A stretch of 12,829 nucleotides of DNA, taken from NCBI GenBank assembly GCA_003158115.1, contig PMGM01000023.1, positions 22,655-35,483 on the forward strand, read 5' to 3'. Positions 1 to 6,974 of this stretch are shown here, piece after piece. This DNA is from Methanobacterium sp. Lineage in GTDB: Archaea; Methanobacteriota; Methanobacteria; Methanobacteriales; Methanobacteriaceae. Below the pieces are notes generated by a model that saw only the letters and a program-made list of their open reading frames with translations, was not told where the DNA came from and searched no databases. Both the position numbers and the translations under genes were made by a program. Positions within the stretch are counted from its first letter, which is position 1. Every line of letters starts with the position of its first letter.

Positions 1-1
1 G

Positions 2-85
2 CTCATCGATGCTGCAGGGGAATTTTATAGAAATATCCCTAGAACAACTACACCGGAACATTTCCGAAGATTATCATCGGATTGA
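2..85 (+). CDS. possible C-terminal fragment of an unidentified protein cut by the window edge
   Basis: The window opens inside an open frame that reads 27 residues, ending ...PEHFRRLSSD, to a TGA at 83-85. I do not recognise the family. A second plus-strand frame is also open from base 3 to a TAA at 141-143 (ending ...FKSRIFNS), so the true frame is unsettled. I favour the shorter frame because its third codon positions are more AT-rich (about three quarters A or T, as expected here) and because the DNA after base 85 becomes strongly AT-rich like spacer. Without the upstream sequence neither reading is secure. Confidence 0.3.
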   Translation, partial: LIDAAGEFYRNIPRTTTPEHFRRLSSD

Positions 86-238
86 TAATCTAGAAACAAT
101 TGAAATTTTTGATATTTTCAAATCAAGGATTTTCAATTCATAAATATTTAAATTTTTTAACATCCTTGAAAAATTTCTATTTTAAAACAATTTTTATTAA
201 TGATGTTTAAATTTTTTTATACCTGAAGATTAAATTAT

Positions 239-272
239 AAAAAAATATTTACCAAACTCAAAAATGAGGTAT
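239..272 (-). terminator. candidate terminator of the cysteine-rich gene
   Basis: Reading on the minus strand past the stop at 299, there is a small CTCA/TGAG hairpin (259-270) followed by a run of seven T (239-245). Archaeal termination mainly needs the U-tract, so the T-run is the stronger part of the evidence. Confidence 0.35.
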
Positions 273-298
273 TTGAATATATAAAAATTAAAAACAAT

Positions 299-697
299 TT
301 AAATCGGTGTGTAATATGCTCTTTTAAGCTCACGAAGTTTGGATTTACGATCTTCTGTATAATCAGTCATTTTACAACAATCTACTGCTTTTCCATTTTT
401 GCAGAAGTAACCCGGTGTTTCTCTAACTTCTAAATCATATTCCTTCCATACTTGGCATTTTATGCACTGGCATTCTTCATGGTAGTTAAGATCTTTACAG
501 TTTGTTTCACCATGGGCACAGTAAACCTTCGGTATTTTTTCTTGATCTAATATGAATCCACTATCTATATCAACTGAATGTCCTACTTCTTCAATTATCT
601 TTATCTGGTCATTTACACAAGAGTTATTTGATTGTACTGGACATTCAGAGCATAAACATTTTTCCATATTTTCCAAGTCAAAATTTATTTTTAACAT
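299..697 (-). CDS. cysteine-rich protein with an internally duplicated Cys module (resembles DUF2769-type proteins)
   Basis: This 132-residue soluble protein has 12 cysteines in two similar halves. Half one has C14-x-C16-x2-C19-P-V, then VYC60-x2-G and C67. Half two has C76-x-C78-x2-C81-x-V, then YFC99-x2-G and C107. Six Cys per half suggest metal binding (zinc or Fe-S), but no ligand set is proven. From memory it resembles the small DUF2769 cysteine-rich proteins common in methanogens; I could not confirm this. The start is uncertain. ATG 697 lacks a clear ribosome binding site, while ATG 667 (residue 11, giving MEKCLC...) begins right at the first Cys module and is a reasonable alternative. 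The gene stands alone, with spacer on both sides. Function is unknown. Confidence 0.7.
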   Translation of the reverse strand: MLKINFDLENMEKCLCSECPVQSNNSCVNDQIKIIEEVGHSVDIDSGFILDQEKIPKVYCAHGETNCKDLNYHEECQCIKCQVWKEYDLEVRETPGYFCKNGKAVDCCKMTDYTEDRKSKLRELKRAYYTPI

Positions 698-832
698 GAT
701 TGTTATTTTATAATTTGAAATTATTATAATTTTAGAAATACAGAATTAATATACCCTCAGATTTTTTTATTCTCATAAAAGATATTGAATTCAAAATTTA
801 AAAATAAAAGAAGTTAATTGAATTAATTTGAG

Positions 833-1231
833 TTAATTACCCTTATTTTTCGATTCAAATAAGCTTACTGAACTTTCTAAACCATCTTGGCTTGATTCTA
901 TAATATCGATTGCTGATTGTAATTCTTCGTCTTTCATTTTTTGGTCAACTCTTAAACGGTGGATAATGAATCCTATAATGGAAAGTATTGCCATGTATAT
1001 TAATGCATAAAATATTAGAGTCAATGTATATTGATAGATTGATAAATTATCTAATGAAATAGCTGATAATATCAGTATTGCCAAAAATGCAAAGATAAAA
1101 CAACTGGCAATGATTAACAATAACTTTTGGTCGTCACTCCTATCCTTAAATGATGAATAAGCAGCAATTGACAGGGATGATCCAGCTAAACTAAATACTA
1201 AGAATTCAGGTATTAAAGCATTGATATCCAT
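833..1231 (-). CDS. small three-helix membrane protein of unknown function
   Basis: The product is 132 residues. Hydrophobic segments at about 8-27, 36-57 and 68-91 should cross the membrane three times. A charged, acidic tail (about 96-130, with an amphipathic DEELQSAIDIIESSQDGLES stretch) follows and is probably soluble. I do not recognise a family and see no catalytic motif. The start is well supported: a GGTG ribosome binding site lies a few bases upstream of the ATG, within the 17-bp gap after the preceding gene. That short gap makes it the second gene of a two-gene operon with the single-pass membrane protein at 1249-1863, so the two products may form a complex. Confidence 0.65.
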   Translation of the reverse strand: MDINALIPEFLVFSLAGSSLSIAAYSSFKDRSDDQKLLLIIASCFIFAFLAILILSAISLDNLSIYQYTLTLIFYALIYMAILSIIGFIIHRLRVDQKMKDEELQSAIDIIESSQDGLESSVSLFESKNKGN

Positions 1232-1248
1232 TTTAGCACCACTTCATT

Positions 1249-1863
1249 TTAATAACACTCTTGGTTTAAAACATCTTCTTTAGTTAATGGTCTGGAATAT
1301 TTAAGCATTTGATTAAAATTCTGATCATAAATATCTATTAATCCTGGTTGGGCTTTCAAAACACCTACTGATCCACGGCTTTCATCGTGTCTGTGGGGCT
1401 TTTCAATATATAAATGACTATTATTAAAGATCATAAAATGTTTTGTGGGTCTTTTTGGTAAAATTAAATATTTTACATTATCATATTTATCAAGTAGTGT
1501 GTAAATTTCCATTTTATCCTCACAAAATACCTTAGGGCCACCAATAATTGTAATTGAATCAAATTCATGGTTTGCAGCGTGTTTAATTATTTCCTGTGTA
1601 CCTTCGCTAAATTCTCCAATAATTACCTTCAGATTTAATTCACCACCAATTTTTTCTTTATTTTTAAGATTTTGCAAATCTTCTAAGAGGCTAAATCTCC
1701 AAACTCTTCTCTTATATCTATCAGTACTGTGGAATAGAATTATTTCCTTCCCATATTTCTCATTATAATGGGGATTATGTCTGTAAATTAATTTAATTAA
1801 GATGATAACAATTAATGTGGATAAACCGAGTAAGATTATTATTAAAATGAAATCAAATTGCAT
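1249..1863 (-). CDS. single-pass membrane protein with a cytosolic alpha/beta domain, possibly PLD-like
   Basis: With the start at ATG 1863 the product has 204 residues. I chose this start because GGAG lies five bases upstream. An ATG at 1923 would add 20 residues but has no ribosome binding site. Residues 5-27 are one long hydrophobic helix, followed by a basic HNPHYNEKYGK segment. The rest is soluble, with alternating strands and helices (VIIGEF near 80, SITIIGGP near 103-110, KYLILPKRPTKHFMIF at 131-146). The C-terminal pattern H142-F, then YIEKPH (152-157), resembles a regulatory phospholipase-D-fold domain I recall from archaeal sensor-like proteins. That match is an inference; a canonical HxK catalytic motif is absent. 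It heads an operon with the three-helix protein 17 bp downstream. Its upstream region carries the dyad shared with fumarase. Confidence 0.6.
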   Translation of the reverse strand: MQFDFILIIILLGLSTLIVIILIKLIYRHNPHYNEKYGKEIILFHSTDRYKRRVWRFSLLEDLQNLKNKEKIGGELNLKVIIGEFSEGTQEIIKHAANHEFDSITIIGGPKVFCEDKMEIYTLLDKYDNVKYLILPKRPTKHFMIFNNSHLYIEKPHRHDESRGSVGVLKAQPGLIDIYDQNFNQMLKYSRPLTKEDVLNQECY

Positions 1864-1950
1864 GATATCTCCGTAGGATAAGTTTTTTTGTAATTCTAAA
1901 TTAAAGATCCAATATCTCATCATTTACAAAATATTATTAATAGACTATTT

Positions 1951-1993
1951 GTGTTCTTTTTTACACTTGAAGTGTATGTCTCATCATATATAA
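1951..1993 (-). promoter_or_regulatory. candidate promoter/operator with perfect dyad, upstream of the membrane operon
   Basis: On the minus strand a TATA-like TTTATATA lies at 1986-1993. About 25 bases downstream, over the expected transcription start, sits the perfect dyad TACACT-TGA-AGTGTA (1962-1976). Bases 1951-1984 match 8877-8910 upstream of fumarase at 31 of 34 positions. A regulator bound here would overlap the start of transcription, which suits repression. The transcript would have a leader of about 100 nt to ATG 1863. Confidence 0.55.
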
Positions 1994-2142
1994 ATTAATT
2001 CTAAAATATCAAAAATAGATCAATATTTTATCTATATACGGATAAGCGGATTTGTCGTGTAATATATAATTAATTTATTTGGTATGGAATATTTTGACAC
2101 TATACCACTTAATTTAAAAGAGGATGTTCATTAGTTGTTTTG

Positions 2143-2169
2143 AATAATAAAAGAAATAAATAAAAATTT
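2143..2169 (-). terminator. T-rich terminator region after the citrate-synthase-like gene
   Basis: Just past the stop at 2174, the minus strand reads as closely spaced T-runs (ATTTTTATTTATTTCTTTTA), the common archaeal U-tract type of terminator. No strong hairpin is present. The rest of the gap to the membrane operon contains only a weak ATAGAT/ATCTAT inverted repeat (2015-2035). Confidence 0.35.
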
Positions 2170-2173
2170 ATTT

Positions 2174-2959
2174 TTAGATTGAGAATCCTTTATTTTGTGC
2201 AATCTTTCTGAATGGTTCTTCATTAGATATTTCCTCGTTAATATGTGCTAACAAACCAGGTATTCTACCAATTATAAACATACCGCATCCAAAACGCCAG
2301 TTGAACCCCATATCGGATAATATTGCTGCATTTGCACCATCTATATTCATTTTGATTCCATTTTTATCTTCCAGGATTTTTTCTATTTCGATTGCAAGTT
2401 CAAAATGTTTCCCATTACAATCATAATTCTCTGCAAGTTCTAGAAGTTTACGGGCCCTTGGATCTTCGGTGTGGTACCGATGCCCGAATCCTGGAACTTT
2501 CTTGCCCTTTTTTTTATGTTCTTCAACAATATATTTTGCTGCCTCGGAAGACGATCTATTGTACACTTCCGACACTTTAATTGCTTCTTGAAGATTTTTC
2601 ATGGTATTCTCTATAGCTCCTGCATGATTCTCCCCAAATGCTAGTATCCCTCCAGCTATACACGCATTAACTGGTGATCCTGCAGATGCCATGAGTCTGG
2701 CCGATTGAGTGCTTGGAGGAGTTACACCGTGGTCGCAAAATGAAACGAGAATTGCTTCAATCATTTTTTTATTTTTTTCCGATGGAATATTCCCTTTTAC
2801 CAACAAGTATACCATCTCTGAAAAAGATATACCTTCGATAAGATCTTCCTGTTTATAACCTCTGGTGGTTAATTTATTTGGTTCAACCTTGGTTATTGAG
2901 GTTTTCCACGGGCTCTGTACAGGTTTGAACATTCCCTCAAGAACTTTTTCAGTTATCAT
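2174..2959 (-). CDS. short citrate synthase-fold protein, citryl-CoA lyase type
   Basis: This 261-residue protein has the citrate synthase active-site signatures: H112 in GENHAG, H160 in PGFGHRYHTEDPRA (155-169), and D207 in NIDGAN. A helical N-terminal part carries GISFSEMVYLLVKG (43-56) and the DHGVTPPSTQSAR segment (76-88). Typical citrate synthases have about 370-430 residues. This short form corresponds to the citryl-CoA lyase module of ATP-citrate lyase and to stand-alone archaeal proteins annotated as citryl-CoA lyase or citrate synthase. It may cleave citryl-CoA to acetyl-CoA and oxaloacetate or catalyse a related condensation; the substrate cannot be read from sequence. No ribosome binding site is visible. 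A TATA box about 26 bases before the ATG implies leaderless translation. It is divergent from pstS. Confidence 0.85.
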   Translation of the reverse strand: MITEKVLEGMFKPVQSPWKTSITKVEPNKLTTRGYKQEDLIEGISFSEMVYLLVKGNIPSEKNKKMIEAILVSFCDHGVTPPSTQSARLMASAGSPVNACIAGGILAFGENHAGAIENTMKNLQEAIKVSEVYNRSSSEAAKYIVEEHKKKGKKVPGFGHRYHTEDPRARKLLELAENYDCNGKHFELAIEIEKILEDKNGIKMNIDGANAAILSDMGFNWRFGCGMFIIGRIPGLLAHINEEISNEEPFRKIAQNKGFSI

Positions 2960-2976
2960 GCTTGCATCTGTTATGG

Positions 2977-2991
2977 TTATATATATTTAAA
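2977..2991 (-). promoter_or_regulatory. TATA box of the citrate-synthase-like gene (leaderless transcript)
   Basis: The minus strand reads TTTAAATATATATAA, centred about 25 bases before ATG 2959. Transcription should therefore start at or within a few bases of the start codon, consistent with the lack of a Shine-Dalgarno sequence. Confidence 0.6.
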
Positions 2992-2995
2992 TTTT

Positions 2996-3088
2996 TGCAT
3001 TTAGTTCAGTTAATACCACAAAATGTGTAAATTCCCATTAAATTTACTAAAAGGTATGATTAGTACACTAAAAGTGTAACTAAATGCA
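2996..3088. repeat. 11-bp inverted repeat bracketing the divergent control region
   Basis: TGCATTTAGTT at 2996-3006 is the exact reverse complement of AACTAAATGCA at 3078-3088. Each arm lies just upstream of a TATA box: five bases from that of the citrate-synthase-like gene and twelve from that of pstS. The mirror placement suggests one factor acting on both promoters. The right arm overlaps the last base of the TACACT dyad. Confidence 0.5.
3064..3078. promoter_or_regulatory. perfect dyad TACACT-AAA-AGTGTA upstream of pstS
   Basis: Six-base arms are separated by three bases, the same architecture as the dyads at 1962-1976 and 8888-8902. It lies 22 bases before the pstS TATA box. From that position it could be an activator site, or a repressor site that blocks TBP/TFB loading. 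The outer flanks TTAG...CTAA extend the symmetry with one base inserted on the right. Confidence 0.55.
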
Positions 3089-3100
3089 CAAAGAGGAATC

Positions 3101-3138
3101 TTTAAATATAATGTATAATTGTACTAATAGTGAGGTGG
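3101..3138 (+). promoter_or_regulatory. pstS core promoter and ribosome binding site
   Basis: A TATA box TTTAAATATA (3101-3110) is preceded by a purine-rich GAGGAA stretch that could serve as the BRE. Transcription should start near 3130. The ribosome binding site GAGGTGG (3132-3138) lies six bases before ATG 3145, so the leader is short. Confidence 0.6.
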
Positions 3139-3144
3139 ATTTAG

Positions 3145-3954
3145 ATGAATACAAAATATATAATAGGAATAATCGTAGTATTAATAATAATAGTGGGGGC
3201 CTACATGGTTTTTGCTGGTGACAACAGTAACAAAATTACAATTGTAGGTTCAACCTCAGTACAACCTGTAGCTCAGAGTCTTGCAACAGCTTACATGAAA
3301 GAACACCCAAATGTAAAGATTGAAGTTCAAGGTGGGGGAACTGCAGTAGGACTTAAGAGTGTCAGTGATGGAACAGCACAAATAGGAATGGCTTCTGAAA
3401 CACTTGAAGCAAACGAAACACAAGGATTGAATAATTACACTCTTGGACAAGATGGTATAGTAGCAATTGTAAACAACAATAATACAATTACCGGACTTAC
3501 ATCAGCCCAACTTAAAGGAATATTCACAGGTAACACAACAAACTGGAGTCAGGTTGGAGGATCCAGCGGTAAAATAGATGTAATTGTAAGAGAAGTTGGA
3601 TCAGGTACCAGAGTTGCATTCCAATCATTAATATTAGATAACAGCTCATATGTCGGATCTGCAATCGTACAAACATCCACAGGTGCAGTTCAACAAGCAG
3701 TAAGTCAGGATCCTAACTCAATAGGTTTCATATCCTTTGCTAGCTTAAACAACAATACAAAAGCATTAACAATCAATGGTATAACATGTTCCGCTACTAC
3801 AATAGCTAACGGAAGTTACACAACACAAAGACCATTCAATTTCCTAACAAAAGGACCAGCAGCAGGTGCTTCATTAGCATTCATTAACTGGTGTGATGGA
3901 CCTGAAGGACAAGCAATACTCAACAACAACAGTATAGTTAGACCAACATCATAA
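3145..3954 (+). CDS. pstS: phosphate ABC transporter substrate-binding protein PstS
   Basis: PstS captures phosphate outside the membrane and hands it to the PstCA channel. The 269-residue product begins with an uncleaved-looking anchor helix (about 5-24, no lipobox Cys). The periplasmic-binding-protein fold follows, with phosphate-contact signatures: GSTSVQP (35-41), GGGTAVG (63-69), and R149 with GSGTR (152-156). The IGFISFASL segment and the C-terminal region complete the usual second lobe. It is rich in Asn and carries at least nine N-x-S/T sequons, compatible with archaeal N-glycosylation on the cell surface. The start follows a GAGGTGG ribosome binding site. A strong hairpin and T-run after the stop separate it from pstC, probably letting it be made in excess over the permease. 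Confidence 0.95.
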   Translation: MNTKYIIGIIVVLIIIVGAYMVFAGDNSNKITIVGSTSVQPVAQSLATAYMKEHPNVKIEVQGGGTAVGLKSVSDGTAQIGMASETLEANETQGLNNYTLGQDGIVAIVNNNNTITGLTSAQLKGIFTGNTTNWSQVGGSSGKIDVIVREVGSGTRVAFQSLILDNSSYVGSAIVQTSTGAVQQAVSQDPNSIGFISFASLNNNTKALTINGITCSATTIANGSYTTQRPFNFLTKGPAAGASLAFINWCDGPEGQAILNNNSIVRPTS

Positions 3955-3980
3955 GTAAAAAAAATAGAAGTATTAAGTTA

Positions 3981-4016
3981 AGTGGTTTTTAAAAACCACT
4001 AAAATCCTCTTTTTTT
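3981..4016 (+). terminator. hairpin plus T-run after pstS
   Basis: A perfect 20-base palindrome AGTGGTTTTTAAAAACCACT (3981-4000) is followed by a T-run at 4010-4016. It lies 26 bases after the pstS stop. It may stop most transcription before pstC, or protect the pstS mRNA 3' end. Confidence 0.65.
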
Positions 4017-4368
4017 AGTAAATTAAAAAAAATAATATAATTTCATAAATATCTGTTCAAAATTTTCTAAATAATAAATCTTATAAAATATCGATAAAAA
4101 ACCTGTACGAAACATTAAATTCCATTTAAATCTGGAATTCATCTCCGATTAATGATGTTAAGTTAAATAATACATCAATGGTTATGATATGAAATAGGAA
4201 TGTTTTAATAATAAAAAAGATTAAATCCAATATTCATTCTATGGATTCATAAATCTCAAGTTAATCTCATTACATTCAAAAAAATCTTTTGGACACATTA
4301 ATGTTGCGGAAAAAAATGGGACTTTAATTAATCAATCAAGATAAAATATAAATTTTAGAGGTGTCATA
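4017..4368. other. gene-free AT-rich leader before pstC
   Basis: No convincing gene is present. The stretch holds an AATTCCA/TGGAATT dyad (4118-4124 and 4133-4139, 8-base loop) and several AT-rich segments that could be TATA boxes, none clearly placed. Immediately before pstC is a good ribosome binding site, GAGGTG (4358-4363). A separate promoter for pstCAB-phoU is likely somewhere here, given the terminator after pstS. Confidence 0.5.
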
Positions 4369-5244
4369 ATGACTGAGAAAAAAGAGGATAAATTCGTACA
4401 ATGGGTACTTTTTGCAACAGGAATATCCTCCATACTAATAATTATCCTTATCATAGCATTCATTTTCAGAGAAGGACTTCCCGCTATTTTACAAATTGGA
4501 TTCTTCAACTTTATATTTGGAATGGTCTGGAACCCGGATAATGGAATATATGGTGTTTTCCCAATGATAGTTGGTACACTTCTCACCACATTAATAGCCC
4601 TTCTGTTTGCTGTACCGTTGTCACTATGTTGTTCAATATTTCTGGCGGAAATTGCACCACCAAATATGAGAAAAATATTAAAACCAACCATACAAGGACT
4701 AGCTGGAATACCCTCCGTAGTATATGGATTTTTTGGTCTAGTAATTATAGTGCCTTTTATGAGAATACATTTTGGTGGATCTGGTTTCAGTGTACTTTCC
4801 GCATCATTGATTTTAACAGTGATGATTCTTCCAACAATAATAAGTATCTCTGAGGATGCTTTGAGGTCTGTACCCTATGAATACAATGAAGCATCTCTTG
4901 CTCTTGGAGCAACTCAATGGCAGACCATTAAAAATGTAATATTTCCTGCGGCTCTTCCAGGTATTATAACTGCTATAATCCTTGGTATGGGTAGGGCTAT
5001 TGGAGAAACAATGGCTGTTATCATGGTTGCAGGAAATGTTGTTCAAATTCCAGGATCCATATTTGAACCTGTGAGAACATTGACTTCTAACATAGCTCTT
5101 GAAATGGGATATGCAACTGGAATACATTACAATGCTCTTTTTGCAACTGGAATAGTCCTGTTAACCGTTATAATAATTTTGCTATTAATTGCAAATTACA
5201 TCAACTACAAGAAGAGAGTAACTATTGGAGGAGGATATCTATGA
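4369..5244 (+). CDS. pstC: phosphate ABC transporter permease PstC
   Basis: PstC is one of the two channel subunits that move phosphate across the membrane. The 291-residue product has about six hydrophobic segments, starting near residues 13-33 and 63-92. The cytoplasmic EAA loop that docks on PstB runs from EASLALG (174-180) to RAIGET (209-214), matching the family. The central [12 protein letters not shown] (113-124) is a typical PstC/PstA signature. Its length is usual for archaeal PstC. GAGGTG lies five bases before the ATG. The stop TGA (5242-5244) overlaps, as ATGA, the start of a 22-codon small ORF that leads into pstA. Confidence 0.95.
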   Translation: MTEKKEDKFVQWVLFATGISSILIIILIIAFIFREGLPAILQIGFFNFIFGMVWNPDNGIYGVFPMIVGTLLTTLIALLFAVPLSLCCSIFLAEIAPPNMRKILKPTIQGLAGIPSVVYGFFGLVIIVPFMRIHFGGSGFSVLSASLILTVMILPTIISISEDALRSVPYEYNEASLALGATQWQTIKNVIFPAALPGIITAIILGMGRAIGETMAVIMVAGNVVQIPGSIFEPVRTLTSNIALEMGYATGIHYNALFATGIVLLTVIIILLLIANYINYKKRVTIGGGYL

Positions 5245-5309
5245 TTCATTGGACCGAACCTAAAAATCATAGATCGAATGAATTTCTTTATAGGGGGTAT
5301 GTCTATTGA
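5241..5309 (+). CDS. 22-codon small ORF bridging pstC and pstA
   Basis: An ATG at 5241 overlaps the pstC stop (ATGA) and is preceded by a strong GGAGGAGG sequence (5227-5234). The frame codes for [10 protein letters not shown]... through ...YRGYVY, 22 residues, and ends with a TGA (5307-5309) that overlaps the TTG start of pstA (TTGA). Overlaps at both ends are what translational coupling looks like, so ribosomes could pass from pstC through this ORF to pstA. The peptide is polar and aromatic with no membrane helix. It may act only as a translated linker, or be a real small Pst-associated peptide. No homologue is known to me. Confidence 0.5.
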   Translation: MIHWTEPKNHRSNEFLYRGYVY

Positions 5310-6154
5310 ATAGAATAATATCCCCTAAGAATTCTCAAAAAATAATGGAAACGATTTTTTGGGCTTCTGGAATTTTTACTGTATTTCTATTGATCTTGGT
5401 AATAGGATACATACTGGTGAATGGATTACCAGTTATTAATTTGAATTTCATATTTGGTCAGCCAATAGATAATGGTGCAGCTGGTGGAATATTACCATTT
5501 ATTATATCCACAATCTACGTTACATTTGTTGCATTAGTGGTTGCAACACCGTTAGGAGTAGGTGGTGCTGTATACCTGGCAGAATATGCTGGTGAAAATG
5601 CACTGGTAAAAGCTATACGTTTTGGATCTGAAATACTTGCATCGATTCCATCAATTGTTTTCGGTCTATTTGGATTTGCATTTTTCGTAGTTTACTTAGA
5701 TTTCGGTTTCTCTGTATTATCCGGGGGACTTACACTTGCTTTAATGGCAATGCCTACAATTTTGAGAACTGCTGAAGTTGCAATTGAATCTGTACCTAAA
5801 TCATATAGTGAGGGGAGTATGGCACTGGGAGCCAGTAAATGGCAAACTATTTCTCAGGTTATTTTACCTGCTGCAGTTCCTGGAATAATTACCGGTGTAA
5901 TACTGGGAATGGCAAGAGCTGTTGAAGAAACAGCAGCTATTTTATACACTGTAGGTGCAGCAATCCAAGCTCCTGTATCAATATTTGATCCTGGACAACC
6001 ATTACCTCTGCACTTGTACACTTTGGCCACTGAAGGAATATCTATGCCATTCGCGTACGGAACTGCAGCTGTTCTGGTGATCCTTATATTGGTAATTACA
6101 ATAGTAACAAACACTCTTGTTGATAGATATACTAAAAAGATGATGGGGCGATAG
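5306..6154 (+). CDS. pstA: phosphate ABC transporter permease PstA
   Basis: This is the second phosphate channel subunit, 282 residues with about six hydrophobic segments (first near 18-39). It has [17 protein letters not shown] (107-123) and the EAA loop EGSMALG (169-175) through RAVEET (204-209). E207 replaces the glycine usual in this RAxGET motif, and PstC here keeps that glycine. The start is a TTG, with GGGGG (5293-5297) eight bases upstream; the next in-frame ATG at 5345 has no good ribosome binding site. The ATG at 5299 is out of frame and closes after four codons. The upstream small ORF ends in a TTGA overlap with this start. pstB begins one base after the stop. Confidence 0.93.
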   Translation: MNRIISPKNSQKIMETIFWASGIFTVFLLILVIGYILVNGLPVINLNFIFGQPIDNGAAGGILPFIISTIYVTFVALVVATPLGVGGAVYLAEYAGENALVKAIRFGSEILASIPSIVFGLFGFAFFVVYLDFGFSVLSGGLTLALMAMPTILRTAEVAIESVPKSYSEGSMALGASKWQTISQVILPAAVPGIITGVILGMARAVEETAAILYTVGAAIQAPVSIFDPGQPLPLHLYTLATEGISMPFAYGTAAVLVILILVITIVTNTLVDRYTKKMMGR

Positions 6155-6155
6155 A

Positions 6156-6911
6156 ATGCCATACAGGTTAGAAGTTGAAAATTTAAATGTTTACTTTGGT
6201 GAATCACATATCTTGAAGGACATAAATATTAACATAAATAATAACATGGTAACATCGCTTATAGGACCTTCAGGTTGTGGTAAATCAACTTTCATTCGTA
6301 CTCTAAACCGGATGAATGATACAATTCCCACATTTAAGAAGGATGGTACTGTACTGCTTGATGGTAAGGATATTTATGATCCCAATGTTGATGTAGTCGA
6401 TTTAAGGAAGAAAGTTGGAATGGTTTTTCAGAAGCCTAATCCATTTCCTAAATCTATATTTGATAATGTTGCTTATGGACTGGGAATACATGGTGTAAAT
6501 GATAAGGATATCATTTCGAAAAAGGTGGAGGAAAGCCTTAAAGCAGCTGCTTTATGGGATGAAGTTAAGGACAAACTTGAAATGTCTGCAATGGGACTTT
6601 CAGGAGGACAACAGCAGCGTCTGTGTATTGCAAGAACAATAGCAGTTGAACCTGAAGTTATTTTGATGGATGAGCCTTGTTCGGCACTTGATCCGATTTC
6701 GACGACTAAAATTGAGGATCTTATACATAAACTCAAGAATGATTATACGATTATTATAGTCACTCACAACATGCAACAGGCCACAAGGGTATCCAAGTGC
6801 ACTGCATTTTTCCTTCATGGAGAAATAGTTGAAAGCGGCCTTACAGATAAATTGTTCATGGAACCTGTTGATAAACGTACAGAAGACTATATTACTGGCA
6901 GATTTGGATGA
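6156..6911 (+). CDS. pstB: phosphate ABC transporter ATP-binding protein PstB
   Basis: PstB is the cytoplasmic ATPase that drives phosphate import. All motifs are present in the 251-residue protein: Walker A GPSGCGKS (37-44), Q-loop Q92 in VFQKPNPFP, signature LSGGQ (148-152), Walker B VILMDE (168-173), and H-loop H204 in VTHNMQQA. The KPNPFP sequence after the Q-loop and the RMND segment (52-55) after Walker A are characteristic of PstB among ABC ATPases. It starts one base after pstA, with a GGGGCGAT ribosome binding site inside the end of pstA, so the two are surely co-transcribed and probably coupled. Confidence 0.96.
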   Translation: MPYRLEVENLNVYFGESHILKDINININNNMVTSLIGPSGCGKSTFIRTLNRMNDTIPTFKKDGTVLLDGKDIYDPNVDVVDLRKKVGMVFQKPNPFPKSIFDNVAYGLGIHGVNDKDIISKKVEESLKAAALWDEVKDKLEMSAMGLSGGQQQRLCIARTIAVEPEVILMDEPCSALDPISTTKIEDLIHKLKNDYTIIIVTHNMQQATRVSKCTAFFLHGEIVESGLTDKLFMEPVDKRTEDYITGRFG

Positions 6912-6974
6912 TACAAATAAATTAAGATTTGAAGACAATAATTATAAGAAAAGTTTCTAAGTGGTGGAGATAAA

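Noticed and set aside
1864..1923. ATG 1923 as the start of the single-pass membrane protein
   Set aside because: It has no ribosome binding site, while ATG 1863 has GGAG at ideal spacing and places the membrane helix at the N-terminus. A leaderless start is not wholly excluded.
2015..2051. ATAGAT/ATCTAT hairpin and CGGAT-AAG-CGGAT repeat as a small RNA
   Set aside because: The stems are short and AT-rich, and no promoter-terminator pair frames them; not enough to call a gene.
5299..5313. ATG at 5299 as the start of pstA
   Set aside because: It is out of frame with pstA and ends after four codons (MSIE); the TTG at 5306 has the correct spacing from GGGGG.
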